Source: Anastrepha obliqua | Lineage: Eukaryota; Arthropoda; Insecta; Diptera; Tephritidae | Length of the DNA: 64,000 bases | Assembly (NCBI RefSeq): GCF_027943255.1 | Contig: NC_072895.1 | Location: forward strand, 24,712,001 to 24,776,000 | Reading direction: 5' to 3' | Notes under the pieces: model-generated | What the model saw: the letters and a program-made list of their open reading frames with translations, nothing else | Database searches by the model: none | Told to the model about the DNA's origin: nothing | Made by a program: the position numbers and the translations under genes | Shown: one piece after another, positions 1 through 10,660 of the stretch | Layout of the letters: every line of letters begins with the position of its first letter | Position numbering within the stretch: position 1 is the first letter of the stretch

Positions 1-82
1 AACGACTCGCGCGCTTTGTTAATATCGACTAAAAATCGCCTGAGCAGTTAACGCGCCAATCAAGAAGAAGAAGAACAACAAA
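1..82 (+). mobile_element. RTE retrotransposon, 3' terminal fragment
   Basis: The first 80 bases match the 3' end of the RTE copies at 36389-36460 and 29457-29530 (minus): the end of the reverse-transcriptase ORF (ALLISAKIA in the better copies), a short 3' UTR with CGCGCCAAT, and the GAAGAAGAA tail. The element continues off the left edge of the window, so its length is unknown. The copy is diverged, for example GTTAACGCGCCAATC where other copies have GTTATCGCGCCAATT. Confidence 0.85.
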
Positions 83-156
83 AATTGGAATAACTCCACA
101 AAATTATGAAAAATCAACGAGATTTTCCAGAAACTTCAAACTGTCTCTTTTATATA

Positions 157-368
157 CAGTGTACTTTCTCTTAAGTAGACACCACTGGAAAGTCTGCTTA
201 TGAGAAAAGTGTAAAAAAGTTAGTAATACTCGTATGTTAGAGTTAATGTGTCATGGGACGGTTGTCCGCTTAAAAGAAAACTATATCAGCAAATTCTTAA
301 GAATTTCTGGTATGCACTGGAAACAGTTTCTGCTTAAGAGAGGTGTCCGTTAGTAGAAAGTAACTCTG
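157..368. mobile_element. Tc1-like MITE, copy 1
   Basis: A 212-bp non-coding element. The left end CAGTGTACTTTCT and the reverse complement of the right end CAGAGTTACTTTCT form an imperfect TIR that continues to GACACC, and TA lies outside both ends (155-156 and 369-370). A homologous copy, inverted, lies at 8671-8870; the two also share internal blocks such as GCGGACAACC and CTTAAGAA. TA target and CAGTG-type ends fit the Tc1 group, but no transposase is encoded and the parent element is unknown. Confidence 0.6.
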
Positions 369-1137
369 TACTAACATTTAATGGGCTATAAAACTTCGTA
401 GCAAAATTTTTTCTAAAGATTCGAATTGAAACCCGAATTGAATTCCAATGTAGTTTTTTTTTTAATTTTTTGCGTAACTCATTTTGTTTAAATTTCCAAA
501 AATATTAATTAATCAGACTAAATATTTCTGGGAGAGTGCGCCACAATGCAACAAAATGGATGTATAACTTAAAATCTGAGCACTGAAAAATTATGTCATT
601 GCTACCTGATAACTACAAGCAATTTGACACCCTCTAACAACTTTTTTGTGTATTTTTAATGCCATTTTTTCTGATTGTAATTACAAAAATGTGAAAATAG
701 CGTGAAAATGCGCCTAAGCTAGGAAATGACAAACAACAAACAAATGGAAAATTACCGACTTCCCGCATTTATGGCTAACGACTGAAATTGTCAGAGCACG
801 AACTGCTGCAAGGGGTGTGCGACGTATGCACTTACATATTTTTGGCTATATACTTACATACTTACAAAATTTAGCGCATAATCACGATTTGCACACTCTG
901 TATTATTTTTAGCACATCTACTTACATACATACTTAGTAGTAGTAGAAACTTTTGTGCAAATACTTTGCAGAGAAATCGACTCCTATTCGACAAATTGGC
1001 GGCATCGCCTACGAGCATTAGCCACAAAAAAATATTTACTCGTACTCGTATAGGAGTCCACACTAATTGGTTCAAGTTCGAAGGAAATATCGATGGAGAT
1101 GCATTAAAAATTAGATTTTGGTTATACACAGGAAATA
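369..1137. other. AT-rich DNA, no recognised feature
   Basis: Between the Tc1-like MITE and the first mariner there are only short ORFs with no recognisable motif. No repeat shared with the rest of the window was noticed. Confidence 0.4.
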
Positions 1138-2069
1138 CGAGGGGGTTCAATAAGTACCCGTGTTAGAAATGAAGACACCATTTTTTCAAAAAAAAAATTT
1201 TTATTTTTCAACATAGTCCCCGTTTAGAAAGATACACTCCTCTTAACGCTCCGACCATTTTTTCAACCCTCCAAAAAATAGGATTTTCCGAACCCCCAAA
1301 AAACCGCTTCTATCTCGACGATGACTTCCTCGTTTGAACTAAATTTTTTTCCCACGAGCCATTTTTTCATGTTAGGGAACAAGAAAAAGTCGCAGGCAGT
1401 CAGATCGGGTGAATACGCGGGGCGCAGCAGCAATTCATAACGCAATTCATGCAGTTTGGCGGCGACAACTTCAGATGAATGTGCGGATCCTTCGGATCTC
1501 GCTTAAACTGCTCCAAACGCCGCTTCGAAGTTAACAGCCGCATTATTGTCCATCATGAGCAATCGCGGCACCCATCGGGCCGACAACTTATCCTATAAAA
1601 TATTAATTGCCGTTCCGGTCGACACACCTATGGCCTCTGTTACTTCGCGCACTTCCGCTCGCCGATCAGCGAAAATCACAAAGCGGACTTTTTGAGTGAT
1701 TTCCTCGGTAGCCACGTCTGCCGGGCGTCCTGTCGCTCTCATCAAAAACGGATGTTCATCCACGTCTAACTGTCGTCATAGTTGGCGAAGCGTCCCCGTC
1801 CACAGCATCCAACTTTGCCTTTATCTCCTCGCATTTTTTCCCATCCAAAAACAAAACGCGTATTACCGAACGATGCTGCACTTTTTCCATCTTAGCGAAA
1901 ATCACGAAACTCGTCTTATTCGAATAGCTGCCAAATCCAAACTAACCAATCAATCAGTCTGAAATTTGTTTTGCCGTCGTCTGATAGATAGCAACATACA
2001 ATGCTAACATCAACTTCCCTCAGGAACGTCCTTTGTCATCAAACACCGGTACTTATTGAATCGCCCACG
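1138..2069 (-). mobile_element. mariner-like element, degraded, both TIRs present
   Basis: The ends CGAGGGGGTTCAATAAGTAC and (right, reversed) CGTGGGCGATTCAATAAGTA are imperfect TIRs, each flanked by TA (1136-1137, 2070-2071), so the 932-bp element is complete end to end. The minus strand carries pieces of a DD34D transposase: a helix-turn-helix part (EVREVTEAIGVSTGTAINIL then KLSARWVPRLL, about 1555-1700, one stop between) and the C-terminal part with YSPDLTACDFFLFPNMKKWL (1263-1445), which keeps the third catalytic Asp. The middle, including the first two catalytic positions, is missing or unreadable. A full mariner is about 1.3 kb, so this copy is internally deleted and dead. Confidence 0.88.
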
Positions 2070-2159
2070 TATATTCTTTAGCCTGAAAGTAGATTCACCC
2101 CGCGACAAAATAATAACACATCAGCATTCCGACTATTTTGATTCTTTTTTTCTCTTAGA

Positions 2160-2324
2160 GTGAGCCGCCATTTTCGAAAAAGAAAAATGAAAAAAAAAAT
2201 GTTTGTACTCTCGAAAGGTTAAATAAAGTTGTGTGAAAGCTTCAAAATAATATAATTATTTTATCACCTTTAAAAATATGTTTAAAAAATTACCGATTTT
2301 GAGGCTTCTACATTAGGCTCCCCC
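2160..2324. mobile_element. possible degenerate TTAA-flanked MITE
   Basis: The right side reads AGGCTCCCCC followed by TTAA (2325-2328). The left side reads TTAG (2156-2159) then AGTGAGCCGCC, which matches the reversed right end GGGGGAGCC only loosely. A 165-bp AT-rich core has no ORF. It resembles the better-supported TTAA elements in this window, but the ends are poor. Confidence 0.3.
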
Positions 2325-2777
2325 TTAAATGAGAAGGAAACAATCAACATTTTCTAGGACGATGCCAAATATTAAAACAACATCGCTCTACTTGCTTTTC
2401 AAAGACCGTCCTATATTAATACCGCAATAGCTCATGTGATAAATGGTGTAAATTATTTTCAATGGAAAAAATTAATCAATTTTATTACTGCGGCCTTAAA
2501 TTACAGACAATTTATTATAGATGAATAGATTTTGAAACTGATTGAAACTACTTTATTTCTTCTAATATGAGTCAAAATGTTATTACTTTGTATGTAACCC
2601 CGTTGATTAAGGTGCAATGCTGGGATTACCCGAAATAAAAATCATTTGCATTCATTACATTTGCATAGCAAAGATGAAAATTTTTTATATCTGTAATTAA
2701 CAAAGCTCACAGCGATGAATTTAAATGCATATAAAAGTATTTATTAATTTGCCTTTGCTCTTTTCTCTTTTTTGCAG

Positions 2778-2831
2778 CTCATCGTTAAGCATCGTTACTT
2801 TCTACAAGCTTAGACCTCGTGAAGCAATTTG
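2778..2831 (+). other. candidate small exon (54 nt) of a host gene
   Basis: A long pyrimidine run ending in TTTTTTGCAG stands directly before 2778, and GTAAGC begins at 2832, so a 54-nt exon with good splice signals fits on the + strand. The sequence holds stop codons in all frames or is too short to judge, so it would be a UTR exon. It could belong to the same gene as the exon at 44776-46763, but that is only inference; chance splice-like sites are common in AT-rich DNA. Confidence 0.25.
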
Positions 2832-3160
2832 GTAAGCAAATATTTATTATTGAAATCCATAGATATTTATTTACCCAATCGAGATTCTCTTATCTTATTA
2901 TATTTATAAAATACGAGTATATTTGTATTGAATACCAGGAGGTTATTTATAGCACATTTCATACCGGTCAAAGCGAAAATTGTCGTGTATATACTCCTTA
3001 TGTATAAGTAATGCAATTTTCTAGGTAAGATAAACAAGTTATTAAACATCAACATTGAATTTTTTATATTATTTTGTTATTTATTTAAAAATTTCGTAAG
3101 CCAAAAATGCAAAAATATCAAATAAAAATATTTGTTTCTTAATTTTTTTTTTAATATTTT

Positions 3161-4182
3161 CAAGGCGCATCTATTAAGGGTGGTTTCGGTAAATCAGCTG
3201 ATTTATTTTTTTCTTTCTTTCCATATGGCTGTCAGCCCAAAGTGAAACTAGGCAAATACATTACAAACTAATCAATATTTTTTCAAACTTTTTTTTTATT
3301 TTGCAGATTGAACATTGTCATTTATGAATGAAAAATAATATCGTTCAAATGATTGCCACGACTGGCTTTACAGTAGGCCATTCGATCAACCCAATTTTTA
3401 AGCACATTTTCTATTCTTTGGGCTCCAATTTCATGAATGGCAACTTCGATTTCGTGTTTTAAAGAATCAATCGTCTCTGAATGCTTCGCATAGCATTTGT
3501 CCTTAACGGCTCCCCACAAAAAATAGTCCAATGGGCTTAAATCACAGCTCCGAGGCGGCCAATTGATATCGGAATTCAAAAACGGTAGCCAAAAGTTCGA
3601 GTATAACTTTGGCAGTGTGACAAGTTGCACCGTCCTATTGAAACCAAATGTCGTGCATGTTATCCTCTTCAATTTTTGGAAGCAAAAACTCGTTGAGCAT
3701 GTTACGGTAACGCTCGCCATTTATTGTAACCGCGGCTCCTCGCTCATTTTCGAAAAAAAATGGCCCGATGATGCCGCCAGACCAAAAACCACACCAAATA
3801 GTGACTCGTTGTGGATGCATTTGCTTCTCTACAGTAACGTGTGTATCTTCTGAGCCCCAAATCCGACAATTTTGCTTATTGACGTAGCCACCGATGTGAA
3901 AATCAGAAAAGGAGAAGAAGACTCAACACTTTGGAAATAGGTTTTCAATATTTCCCAATTTTGTTCAAGCGTATAGCGTCCCATTTCGTAAATGTCAAAC
4001 CTTTAAGTAAATTATGAACACATTTGACATGTCATTTGAGTTACCATTCTCAAAAAATAAGTCGTTCAAAAAGCAAATGCTATATGGCCCACCCTGTACT
4101 TTGCCTATACTTTGCTTTGACAATCAAACGTACAAAATATTGTAGTTGATCTAGTGCCACAACCATTAATGAATGCGCCTTG
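3161..4182. mobile_element. hAT-type MITE, copy 1, split by a mariner
   Basis: The ends are CAAGGCGCATCTATTAA (left) and, reversed on the right, CAAGGCGCATTCATTAA. Both sides carry the 8-bp direct repeat AATATTTT (3153-3160 and 4183-4190). An 8-bp target duplication and a YARNG-type terminus (CAAGG) are known marks of hAT elements. The MITE parts are 3161-3258 and 4097-4182; the mariner at 3259-4096 sits between. A 172-bp uninterrupted relative at 57308-57479 serves as the empty-site reference. Confidence 0.82.
3259..4096 (-). mobile_element. mariner-like element, DD41D (rosa) type, nested in hAT-MITE
   Basis: On the minus strand the 5' end is CAGGGTGGGCCATATAGC followed by a transposase start that reads MGRYTLEQNWEILKTYFQS (about 3935-3990). 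Further on come a middle part (HPQRVTIWCGFWSGGIIGPF, 3635-3820) and the C-terminus with WPPRSCDLSPLDYFLWGAVK (3322-3720), which keeps the third catalytic Asp of the DD41D type. TA stands outside both ends (3257-3258, 4097-4098). At 838 bp it lacks about a third of a full element, including sequence between the N-terminus and the DDE core, and reading-frame shifts break the rest. The 3' TIR is not recognisable. Confidence 0.85.
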
Positions 4183-4671
4183 AATATTTTTTTTTATTTT
4201 TGGATGACTTCAGAGTCCCAATAAAAAATATTGAACATTTTTTTTGACAATAATTTGTTGGGCATTTGTGAAGGGGAACTATAAACCAAATGAAGCTTTG
4301 AAAATGAACTGATCAGTCAAAAAGTACATAATAATACTTACAACAACACTTTTTGCGCACCTATCTTAGTCGTGTATATAAAGGAACCAATGAGATTACT
4401 TTGGTCTTGCTCCAGATACAAAAATTGCCACTTCGAAAAAGACGATTTGAGTTTTTTTATTCTATTGAAGAAAACTCGCCGAATAAGTTAATGATCATAT
4501 TACAATCGGCCTGCTAGTTTTGTGGTACTGAAAACGACAAATGAATGAGCATTGAATTTGTGGTATAAATTTTTTTCGTCATGAAATTTGGTTATAGAAT
4601 ATTTTTGCAAAAGAATATTTGACGTAAGTTTAAGTTTAAGTCATGAATACATAATTAATCCAATTAATTAA

Positions 4672-6049
4672 AGGGTTCCGGTGGTCTAGAGCTCGAAAAT
4701 GTAGGGTATTTTCAGGAATTTTTGTTTACGATTAAAAAATGAAAACAAAATTTAAGTTTCTAGGCTTTTTTTTAACTTCTTTTACATACAAAAATGAAAT
4801 TTTTATTTTTTTTTTTAAATTTTAATAATTTAATAAATGGCGCTAAAGTTGACCCTCCCTTAAAATTGGGTACCTGAACGGTGTTGTCCATTTTGGCTCT
4901 TCTATTTATCTGAAACACAAAAACCAAAAATTATTATTAATCAGTATGACTGTAGCTATGCCCCGCTACTAGAATAAAAACAAAAAAATTGACAAACTGG
5001 CGCGGTTTAGAATTTGAGTCTCTAAAAATGGGGTTTTTTCAGTTTTTACATAAAAAAAAATGAAATAATTCAAACAATAATATGATTCTAGTACGGGCGA
5101 TAGCCATTTAGGTTGTGAACAACATGTTAAGGGGGAACACCACTATGAACGCGTCAAAATTTAGTGATTTTCATAAATTTTTTTTTATAAGTAGGGATAA
5201 TTATTTTAGGATTGAACAAATTATAATTTATTTTGCATATATTCAACTATACTGACACAAATTTGTATTAAAAAATATTAAAAATTACAATTGTAATTAA
5301 TATTAATGCAATGACACCATAAAAAGCTGATGCACCCTGGTGGCCACGATACAGCGGTGAAAAATCATTTGAAAGCAAAAAACCAAAAAAATGCTTAATC
5401 TATGTATACATCAATGGCTATCGTCGTGCGTGGCGGTTTGTTTTTATCTTTTTTTTTAGAAAATGGTGCAGGTTTAAAAAATGAGTTTATGTTTTTACCC
5501 TTTTTTTACCCGGCTATATACGACTGTAGCCAGACATGCACAAAAATTAAAAAAATAATAAAATTCGGTTCATAAGTCTTCGAGAAATCGAGGGCACCGT
5601 GTTCAGAAAAGTCGTTTTGAAAAAAACGCGTTTAAAGTTTTCATTGGCCGTTGTGACTCACTACCTGCACTTATTGTAATGGGTATAACTTCGTCAATTT
5701 TCAAGATTTTAAGTTAATTTTTTTTTACATATTTTTGAATATATCCACTTAAGAAAATGCAAAACAAAAAAAATCGAGTTTTTTGAAAAATCACAGTGGT
5801 GTTCCCCCCTAAAAATTCCGAAGGTTCGGTTGAATAGTTTGTTTTTTTTACAACACCAGGCCGAAAAAGGTCGTTTCGAGATAAATGAGCTTAAAGTTTG
5901 AGGTACAGGAGGGCTCGGACAGCTCTCTATCCAGACAATAATAAAATCCTCATAAAATTTTCACAGTATATTCTTAAGATATTATACTTTCGATATATCG
6001 AAAAAACAAAAAATCGATTTTTTTGAAATTTCTAGACCACCGGGTCTTC
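4672..6049. mobile_element. TTAA-flanked MITE family B, copy 1 (contains family C)
   Basis: The ends share CCGGTGGTCTAGA exactly as inverted repeats (AGGGTTCCGGTGGTCTAGA on the left), and TTAA flanks both (4668-4671, 6050-6053). That is the signature of piggyBac-type insertion. No long ORF is present, so it is non-autonomous. Copy 2 at 19392-20120 is collinear but 649 bp shorter because this copy carries the nested element at 5131-5808. Confidence 0.82.
5131..5808. mobile_element. TTAA-type MITE family C nested in family B
   Basis: Perfect 14-bp inverted ends GGGGGAACACCACT. The left flank is TTAA (5127-5130) and the right flank CTAA (5809-5812), a one-base change from TTAA. The family B copy near 19.85 kb has an unoccupied TTAAAATTTC at the matching place, which identifies this as an insertion into a pre-existing TTAA. 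The 678-bp interior is AT-rich and non-coding. Confidence 0.82.
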
Positions 6050-6113
6050 TTAATAGCACAGAGTCGGAATTATTTAAATTTTATCGCAATACAAATACAG
6101 TTCTTTTTTTTTA

Positions 6114-6374
6114 ATTTTGGACGAGCTGCTCCTTCTATTTGTGGCGTGCGTCTTAATGTTGTTCCACAAATGGAGGTACCCACAGTTTCAAGCTGACTGC
6201 GAACGGCAGACATTTTTTATGGCAGAAATACACTCGGAGGTTTGCCATTGCCTGCCGAGGGGCGACCGCTATTGGAAAAAACTTTTCCTTCATTTAGGTG
6301 TTTCACCGAGATTCGAGTTCTCTCTGAATTCCGAATGGTAGTCACGCACCCCCCATTCGGCTACGTCAGTCGCT
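6114..6374 (-). mobile_element. tRNA-headed SINE, copy (3' tail lost)
   Basis: Reverse orientation of the SINE seen in full at 34543-34862. Shared blocks include CCACAAATGGAGG, GGGGCGACCGCTATT, TTTGCCATTGCCTGCCGAGG and the head with CATTCGGCTACG. The copy stops at the GAGCTCGTCC-like block and lacks the CGCGCCAATTA end. Small ORFs across it are by-products of the repeat. Confidence 0.8.
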
Positions 6375-6375
6375 A

Positions 6376-7457
6376 CAGGTTAACTCACGACAAATACACC
6401 CGATTCACCCGAAAAAATTGCACTTTTTTCATCGGCGTTCTAAAATCTGCTACACTTTAAGACTTCCGCCTAAATATTTCGTAAATATACTCAGATTTAC
6501 GTGAGCTGTACTGATTTGAAAATACCTCCAAAAACCGACAATTTTATAGATGAAATTAGTTTTTTAAAAAAATATATAATGTTTTTTTTTTTACAAAAAA
6601 TAACATAAAATAAAATGAGTTTAAAAGGCTTGCATACAAATTTTTCAAAATTGTATCAACGGAATCAAAATAATGAGAGTTGTTTATGCTGTTTTTGACT
6701 TTTTTTAATATTGGTTTGAGGAATACTTGAATAACTCTGCTTAACCTGGGCTGATTTCTACTTCTAAGATATCAATCCAAAGTATTCTCACATCCTTTTC
6801 ATTTCTTTAAAAATTAACCTATTCACGTGTAGTTATTTTTTTCACAAAAATCAGTATTTTAATTATGTTAAACATTTTTATTAGGAACTTTTAAGCTGTT
6901 CTATCATCTGAAGTAATTTTTTGAAAAAAAAAAAATGTTTACTATTATTATATACTAAATTATAACTTTATATTATTATTTACATATTTATAATTTTTTT
7001 ATAAAAACTCGATTTTTATAAGTTCTTTCGAATCGGTCCAACTCAGGTAAATCTTAATATTTTTCCAAACTATTTTGGCGAAAGCTTTCCAATATAGTGA
7101 ATTTTATACTTGTATAAGTACGATTTTTTGTTATGCAGACTGGTCCCACCCTAATGTATATACATAAGTACCTCATTTAATTGCGATAATTAGCCAACTG
7201 TGAAATTGAATTTTGCATCGCCAATGGGCGAACAAATTATGTGTGTTTGTGCATTTTCTGGCGTGATAAAATTACTTTTCATGACTGAACACCAAACGAA
7301 TGCATTTGCAAATGCTCAAATGGAACATTTTGCAACAGCTTCTAGCTGGCTATGGATTGAATTCCCATGGATGTCAACAAGTTAAGTAAGCCTAATAAAA
7401 GGAAAGCCTAGAATGCACTCCGAATGTACTTGCAGTACCACGCAAAGAACAAAGGTA
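6376..7457. other. AT-rich DNA, no recognised gene
   Basis: Long A and T runs with no supported coding region. Nothing here matched the other repeats in the window by eye. Confidence 0.4.
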
Positions 7458-7617
7458 CAGGGTGATTCAAATGCAGATATTTCTTTAAATCATATTTATT
7501 TTACTTTGTTACTGACAGACAGCTCTTTTCACCCAAAATCTTGATTGTGATTCAATAATAAACCTCAGTGAAATGAAATTAGTCGTTTTAGTTACTTCTG
7601 AAAAACGTGCAGAAATA

Positions 7618-8460
7618 TTGGGTATGGGCATAAGTTTCCCCTTATTTTAACTATTAAATAATACCTAATATTATGTGAAATATGTGCCATTGGAAGCTAC
7701 AACTTCACTCCATCTTTCAGCTAGCATACGGATTCCTCTAACGAAACATTCGAGTTCTTTTGCCTTAATCCATTCATTGAGCCAGTTCGCGATGCTCTCG
7801 TAAGAAGTGAACTGCTCTCCAATAAGGGCGAACTGCCTTGATCGGAATAGATGGTAATCAGAAGGTGCAATGTCTGGTGAATACGGCGGGTGGGGCACGA
7901 TTTCCCAATTCAGTCCCTCTAAATATTTCTGGACCGATTTAGTAACGTGTGGCTTGTCGTTGTCATGCAGCAAAATCAGTTTGTCATGTCTACCGTCACA
8001 TTCCGGTCCCTTTTCTGTGAGAGTTGGATTCAAACGCATTAGCTGTAGTCGGTAACGATCGCCAGTGATGGTTTCAGATGGTTTAAGGAGTTCATAACAG
8101 ATGACACCCTTCTGATCCCACCATATGCACAACATAACCTTTGAAGCTTGCATTTTTTTTTTCGCTGTCGATGGACCTGGAGCTGACCTTTTCTTTTCTG
8201 CCGTTTAAGAAACATTTCACACGTCACCAAAAGTCTCTCGATATCCCTCTCCTTCAATTGATGTGGCACCCAGTTACCTGCTTTCTGGATCATTCCCATC
8301 GCGTGCAAACATTTACCAAAGGTTGATCTTTCAACATCCAACTCTTTACACATATCATCAAGGGTTCGACATGCGACAATTGTTTTGGGTCAGTATCTTT
8401 GAATTTTTTCGGTGCCCCTTCGCGATCTTTATCACTCACGTCGAAATTGCTACTTTGGTA
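7618..8460 (-). mobile_element. Mos1-like (mauritiana-type) mariner, 5' part replaced
   Basis: The 3' end TTGGGTATGGGCATAAGTTT follows a TA (7616-7617). The minus strand reads, in two overlapping frames, ELDVERSTFGKCLHAMGMIQ and GNWVPHQLKERDIERLLVTC (8039-8353), then VMLCIWWDQKGVICYELLKP, LLHDNDKPH (second catalytic Asp) and PYSPDIAPSDYHLF (third catalytic Asp) in 7671-8153. The WWDQKGV and WVPHELxER-type motifs match the Mos1 group. The first catalytic region is lost around the frame change. Upstream of about 8460 the sequence switches to the 5' end of a different mariner, so this is a chimera and not a simple truncation. Confidence 0.85.
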
Positions 8461-8670
8461 AACGTTTTACCGAATTTAAAACAAAATTTGATATTAGCTC
8501 TTTGTTCGAAACTAATTTTTGTACCGTTGGCACAAACATACTGCCACTTTAGACGCAATAACTTCGCTCTCCCTGAACCGAATGCCACCAAGCTTTCACT
8601 AGAAGGCAGCTAAGGATGTAACTTCCAACGCACTAAATCATTAAAAAGATGGCTTCAGTCTTCCAGTATC
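8461..8670 (-). mobile_element. 5' end of a second mariner type, fused to the Mos1-like copy
   Basis: From about 8459 to 8660 the sequence matches the 5' part of the mariner at 57180-57600 base for base over long stretches: reversed, it encodes EQRANIKFCFKFGKTFT and the same 5' UTR. It carries no hAT-MITE, so it is the empty site for the MITE at 57308-57479. Confidence 0.75.
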
Positions 8671-8870
8671 CAGTGCACTTTTTCCTGATGGACACCTGTG
8701 TTAGCCGGATACTTTTATAAGTACCACAAATCCTTAAGAAGTTTTAAAAATTCGTTTCTCTTGGCGGACAACCCTCCCAGAACATATTATTATTAACTTT
8801 TTTTACCCTTTTCTCGTAAGCGGACACATTTTTCAGTCCCTAAAAAGTCCACTTCCGAGAGAGTACATTT
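8671..8870. mobile_element. Tc1-like MITE, copy 2
   Basis: Inverted homologue of 157-368: CAGTGCACTTTTTCC then GACACC at one end, GTACTCTCTC (reversed) at the other, with shared GCGGACAACCCTCCCA and CTTTTCTCGTAAGCGGAC inside. The TIRs are more degraded than in copy 1, so the right boundary is approximate. It abuts and probably truncates the mariner 5' end at its left. Confidence 0.55.
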
Positions 8871-9634
8871 TATATGAATACATAATTTCTTAATTGTGCT
8901 ACAACATTTTACTGTGCAACATTTTTTATTTAGACCTGTGTGGTACTAACTATGCTGGCTGATATCAGAATGCAGTACCATAATTGAGTTATTGATTGAA
9001 GTACAGAAAAAAGAAAAGAAAGGTGCCGATTCACAACTACATACAAATTCAGCACAAGCACTCGTACGATTGCTCACAAAAATTGTATAGCTGTAAAGCT
9101 TCTACACGTGCGGCTACATTATTTCCAGCTAACTCATCGCACCCTCCTTCTGACTGCCTTTTCAACAAAGTGTTCAACTCAAAAGAATAAGTTGCATTGT
9201 GCGAGTAGTGTGAATTGCATTGTGTAGGAAAAACAAAAAAGCAAATAATTAATCGATTTACAGAAAAGTGATAAAAAAATAAAATAAAAAACGTTGCTTT
9301 ATTTCTCATCTTTCTTCTAAACAATTAACTTTGTGGCTAATGCGGCTTGACTTCGAGCAGCTAAATAAATTGAAATCGAAAGCTCTTCTAGTATGATATT
9401 TGCAACTGTTTTCAATACTAAGTGTTTGTTGGCAGCGATTAATTACGCGTCCAAAGCGTGTAACCGCAAAATGTAATTGATTGCAAGTAATAAAAATTAC
9501 CGAACAAAACTGGTGCAATTACATACCTATAAGCGATGGAAAATTTATGCACATACGAGGATGTTTGTATAAGTAGAGTACAGCTAGCCAAACCTCTTGA
9601 ATAGCACTGGTGTCAGGTGGATACATATGGTATA
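8871..9634. other. probable unique host DNA
   Basis: About 760 bp without recognised transposon sequence or convincing ORF. Moderately AT-rich, with no splice-bounded ORF that I could support. Confidence 0.35.
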
Positions 9635-10238
9635 CGAGGTGTGTTCAAAAAATAAGGTGAAGTTTCAAATTTCGCGGGCTACTTCGATTATTATTTTTTT
9701 TTTTATGTTGGTACACTCGTCTCGAAGATATTTTCACGGTTTTAGCAATATATGATTTTAGTTTGTTTGTGAGAGGCATAAATAAGAAAAGTGTTTTGCG
9801 CGCTCGCTGATTTCCTGCTATCGACAAAAATGGATCAAAGAAGTTGTATCAAATTTTGTGTGAAAAATGGAATTAAGTGCTCAAAAACACTTGAAATGTT
9901 GGCGGGGAAATACGGTGAGAGAGGGGGAGGGAGAGAAAATCTGAGTAAAACAAATGTTTACAAGTGGTACAAGCTGACGAAGCTCGCTCTGGACGCCCCG
10001 GCACATCAACAACCCATGAAAATGTTTAGAAAGTGAAGAAAATTGTTATGGAGAATCGTTGAATCGCAATTAGAGAAGTTGCTGACGATATCGACATATC
10101 GGTTGGCTCAAGCCATGCACTCTTTTCGGAAATGTTGGGCATGAAGCGTGTGGCAGCGAAGTTCGTTCCAAATTTCCTGAATTTTTACCAAAAACCAACG
10201 TCGCATGAGAACGCCAACGATGATCCAGATTTGCTTAA

Positions 10239-10660
10239 AGGGTTAGGGGTAGTCAGAGGCCCGAAAAAATTATGATTTTCAATAATTTTTTTTGGTTAGT
10301 CTAGTCAGTTGTTTTATTTTACAAAAATAAAAACTTAGCATTAATACATCATGTTTCGACTTGACTTAAGCAAAATTTCAAAAATTATGTGGAGCCCGTT
10401 TCTCCAGAAGTCTTTTGCGGTGATCAACACTAGTCTTTGGAGATTCATCTAAAATCAATCGGACAAGAGAAATTAGTTTCATTAATAGATAATGTTCTTT
10501 TGCATGATCGAAGCTTTTTTTCAAAATTAACAACATGGAGACCTCAGAAAATATTGTTCAGATTTTCGAGAAAAAAACCGACAATTAAACCGACAAAAAA
10601 TCATTCGATCAGGCACTTCAAATTTTCACACAATATTTTTAAGATATTATTCTTTAAGAG
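10239..10660. mobile_element. possible TTAA-type element, left end only
   Basis: TTAA (10235-10238) is followed by AGGGTTAGGGGTAGTCAGAG, a G-rich start like the other TTAA elements here, and by AT-rich non-coding DNA. The right end is missing because LOA-type sequence begins near 10660. One end only, so weak. Confidence 0.35.
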
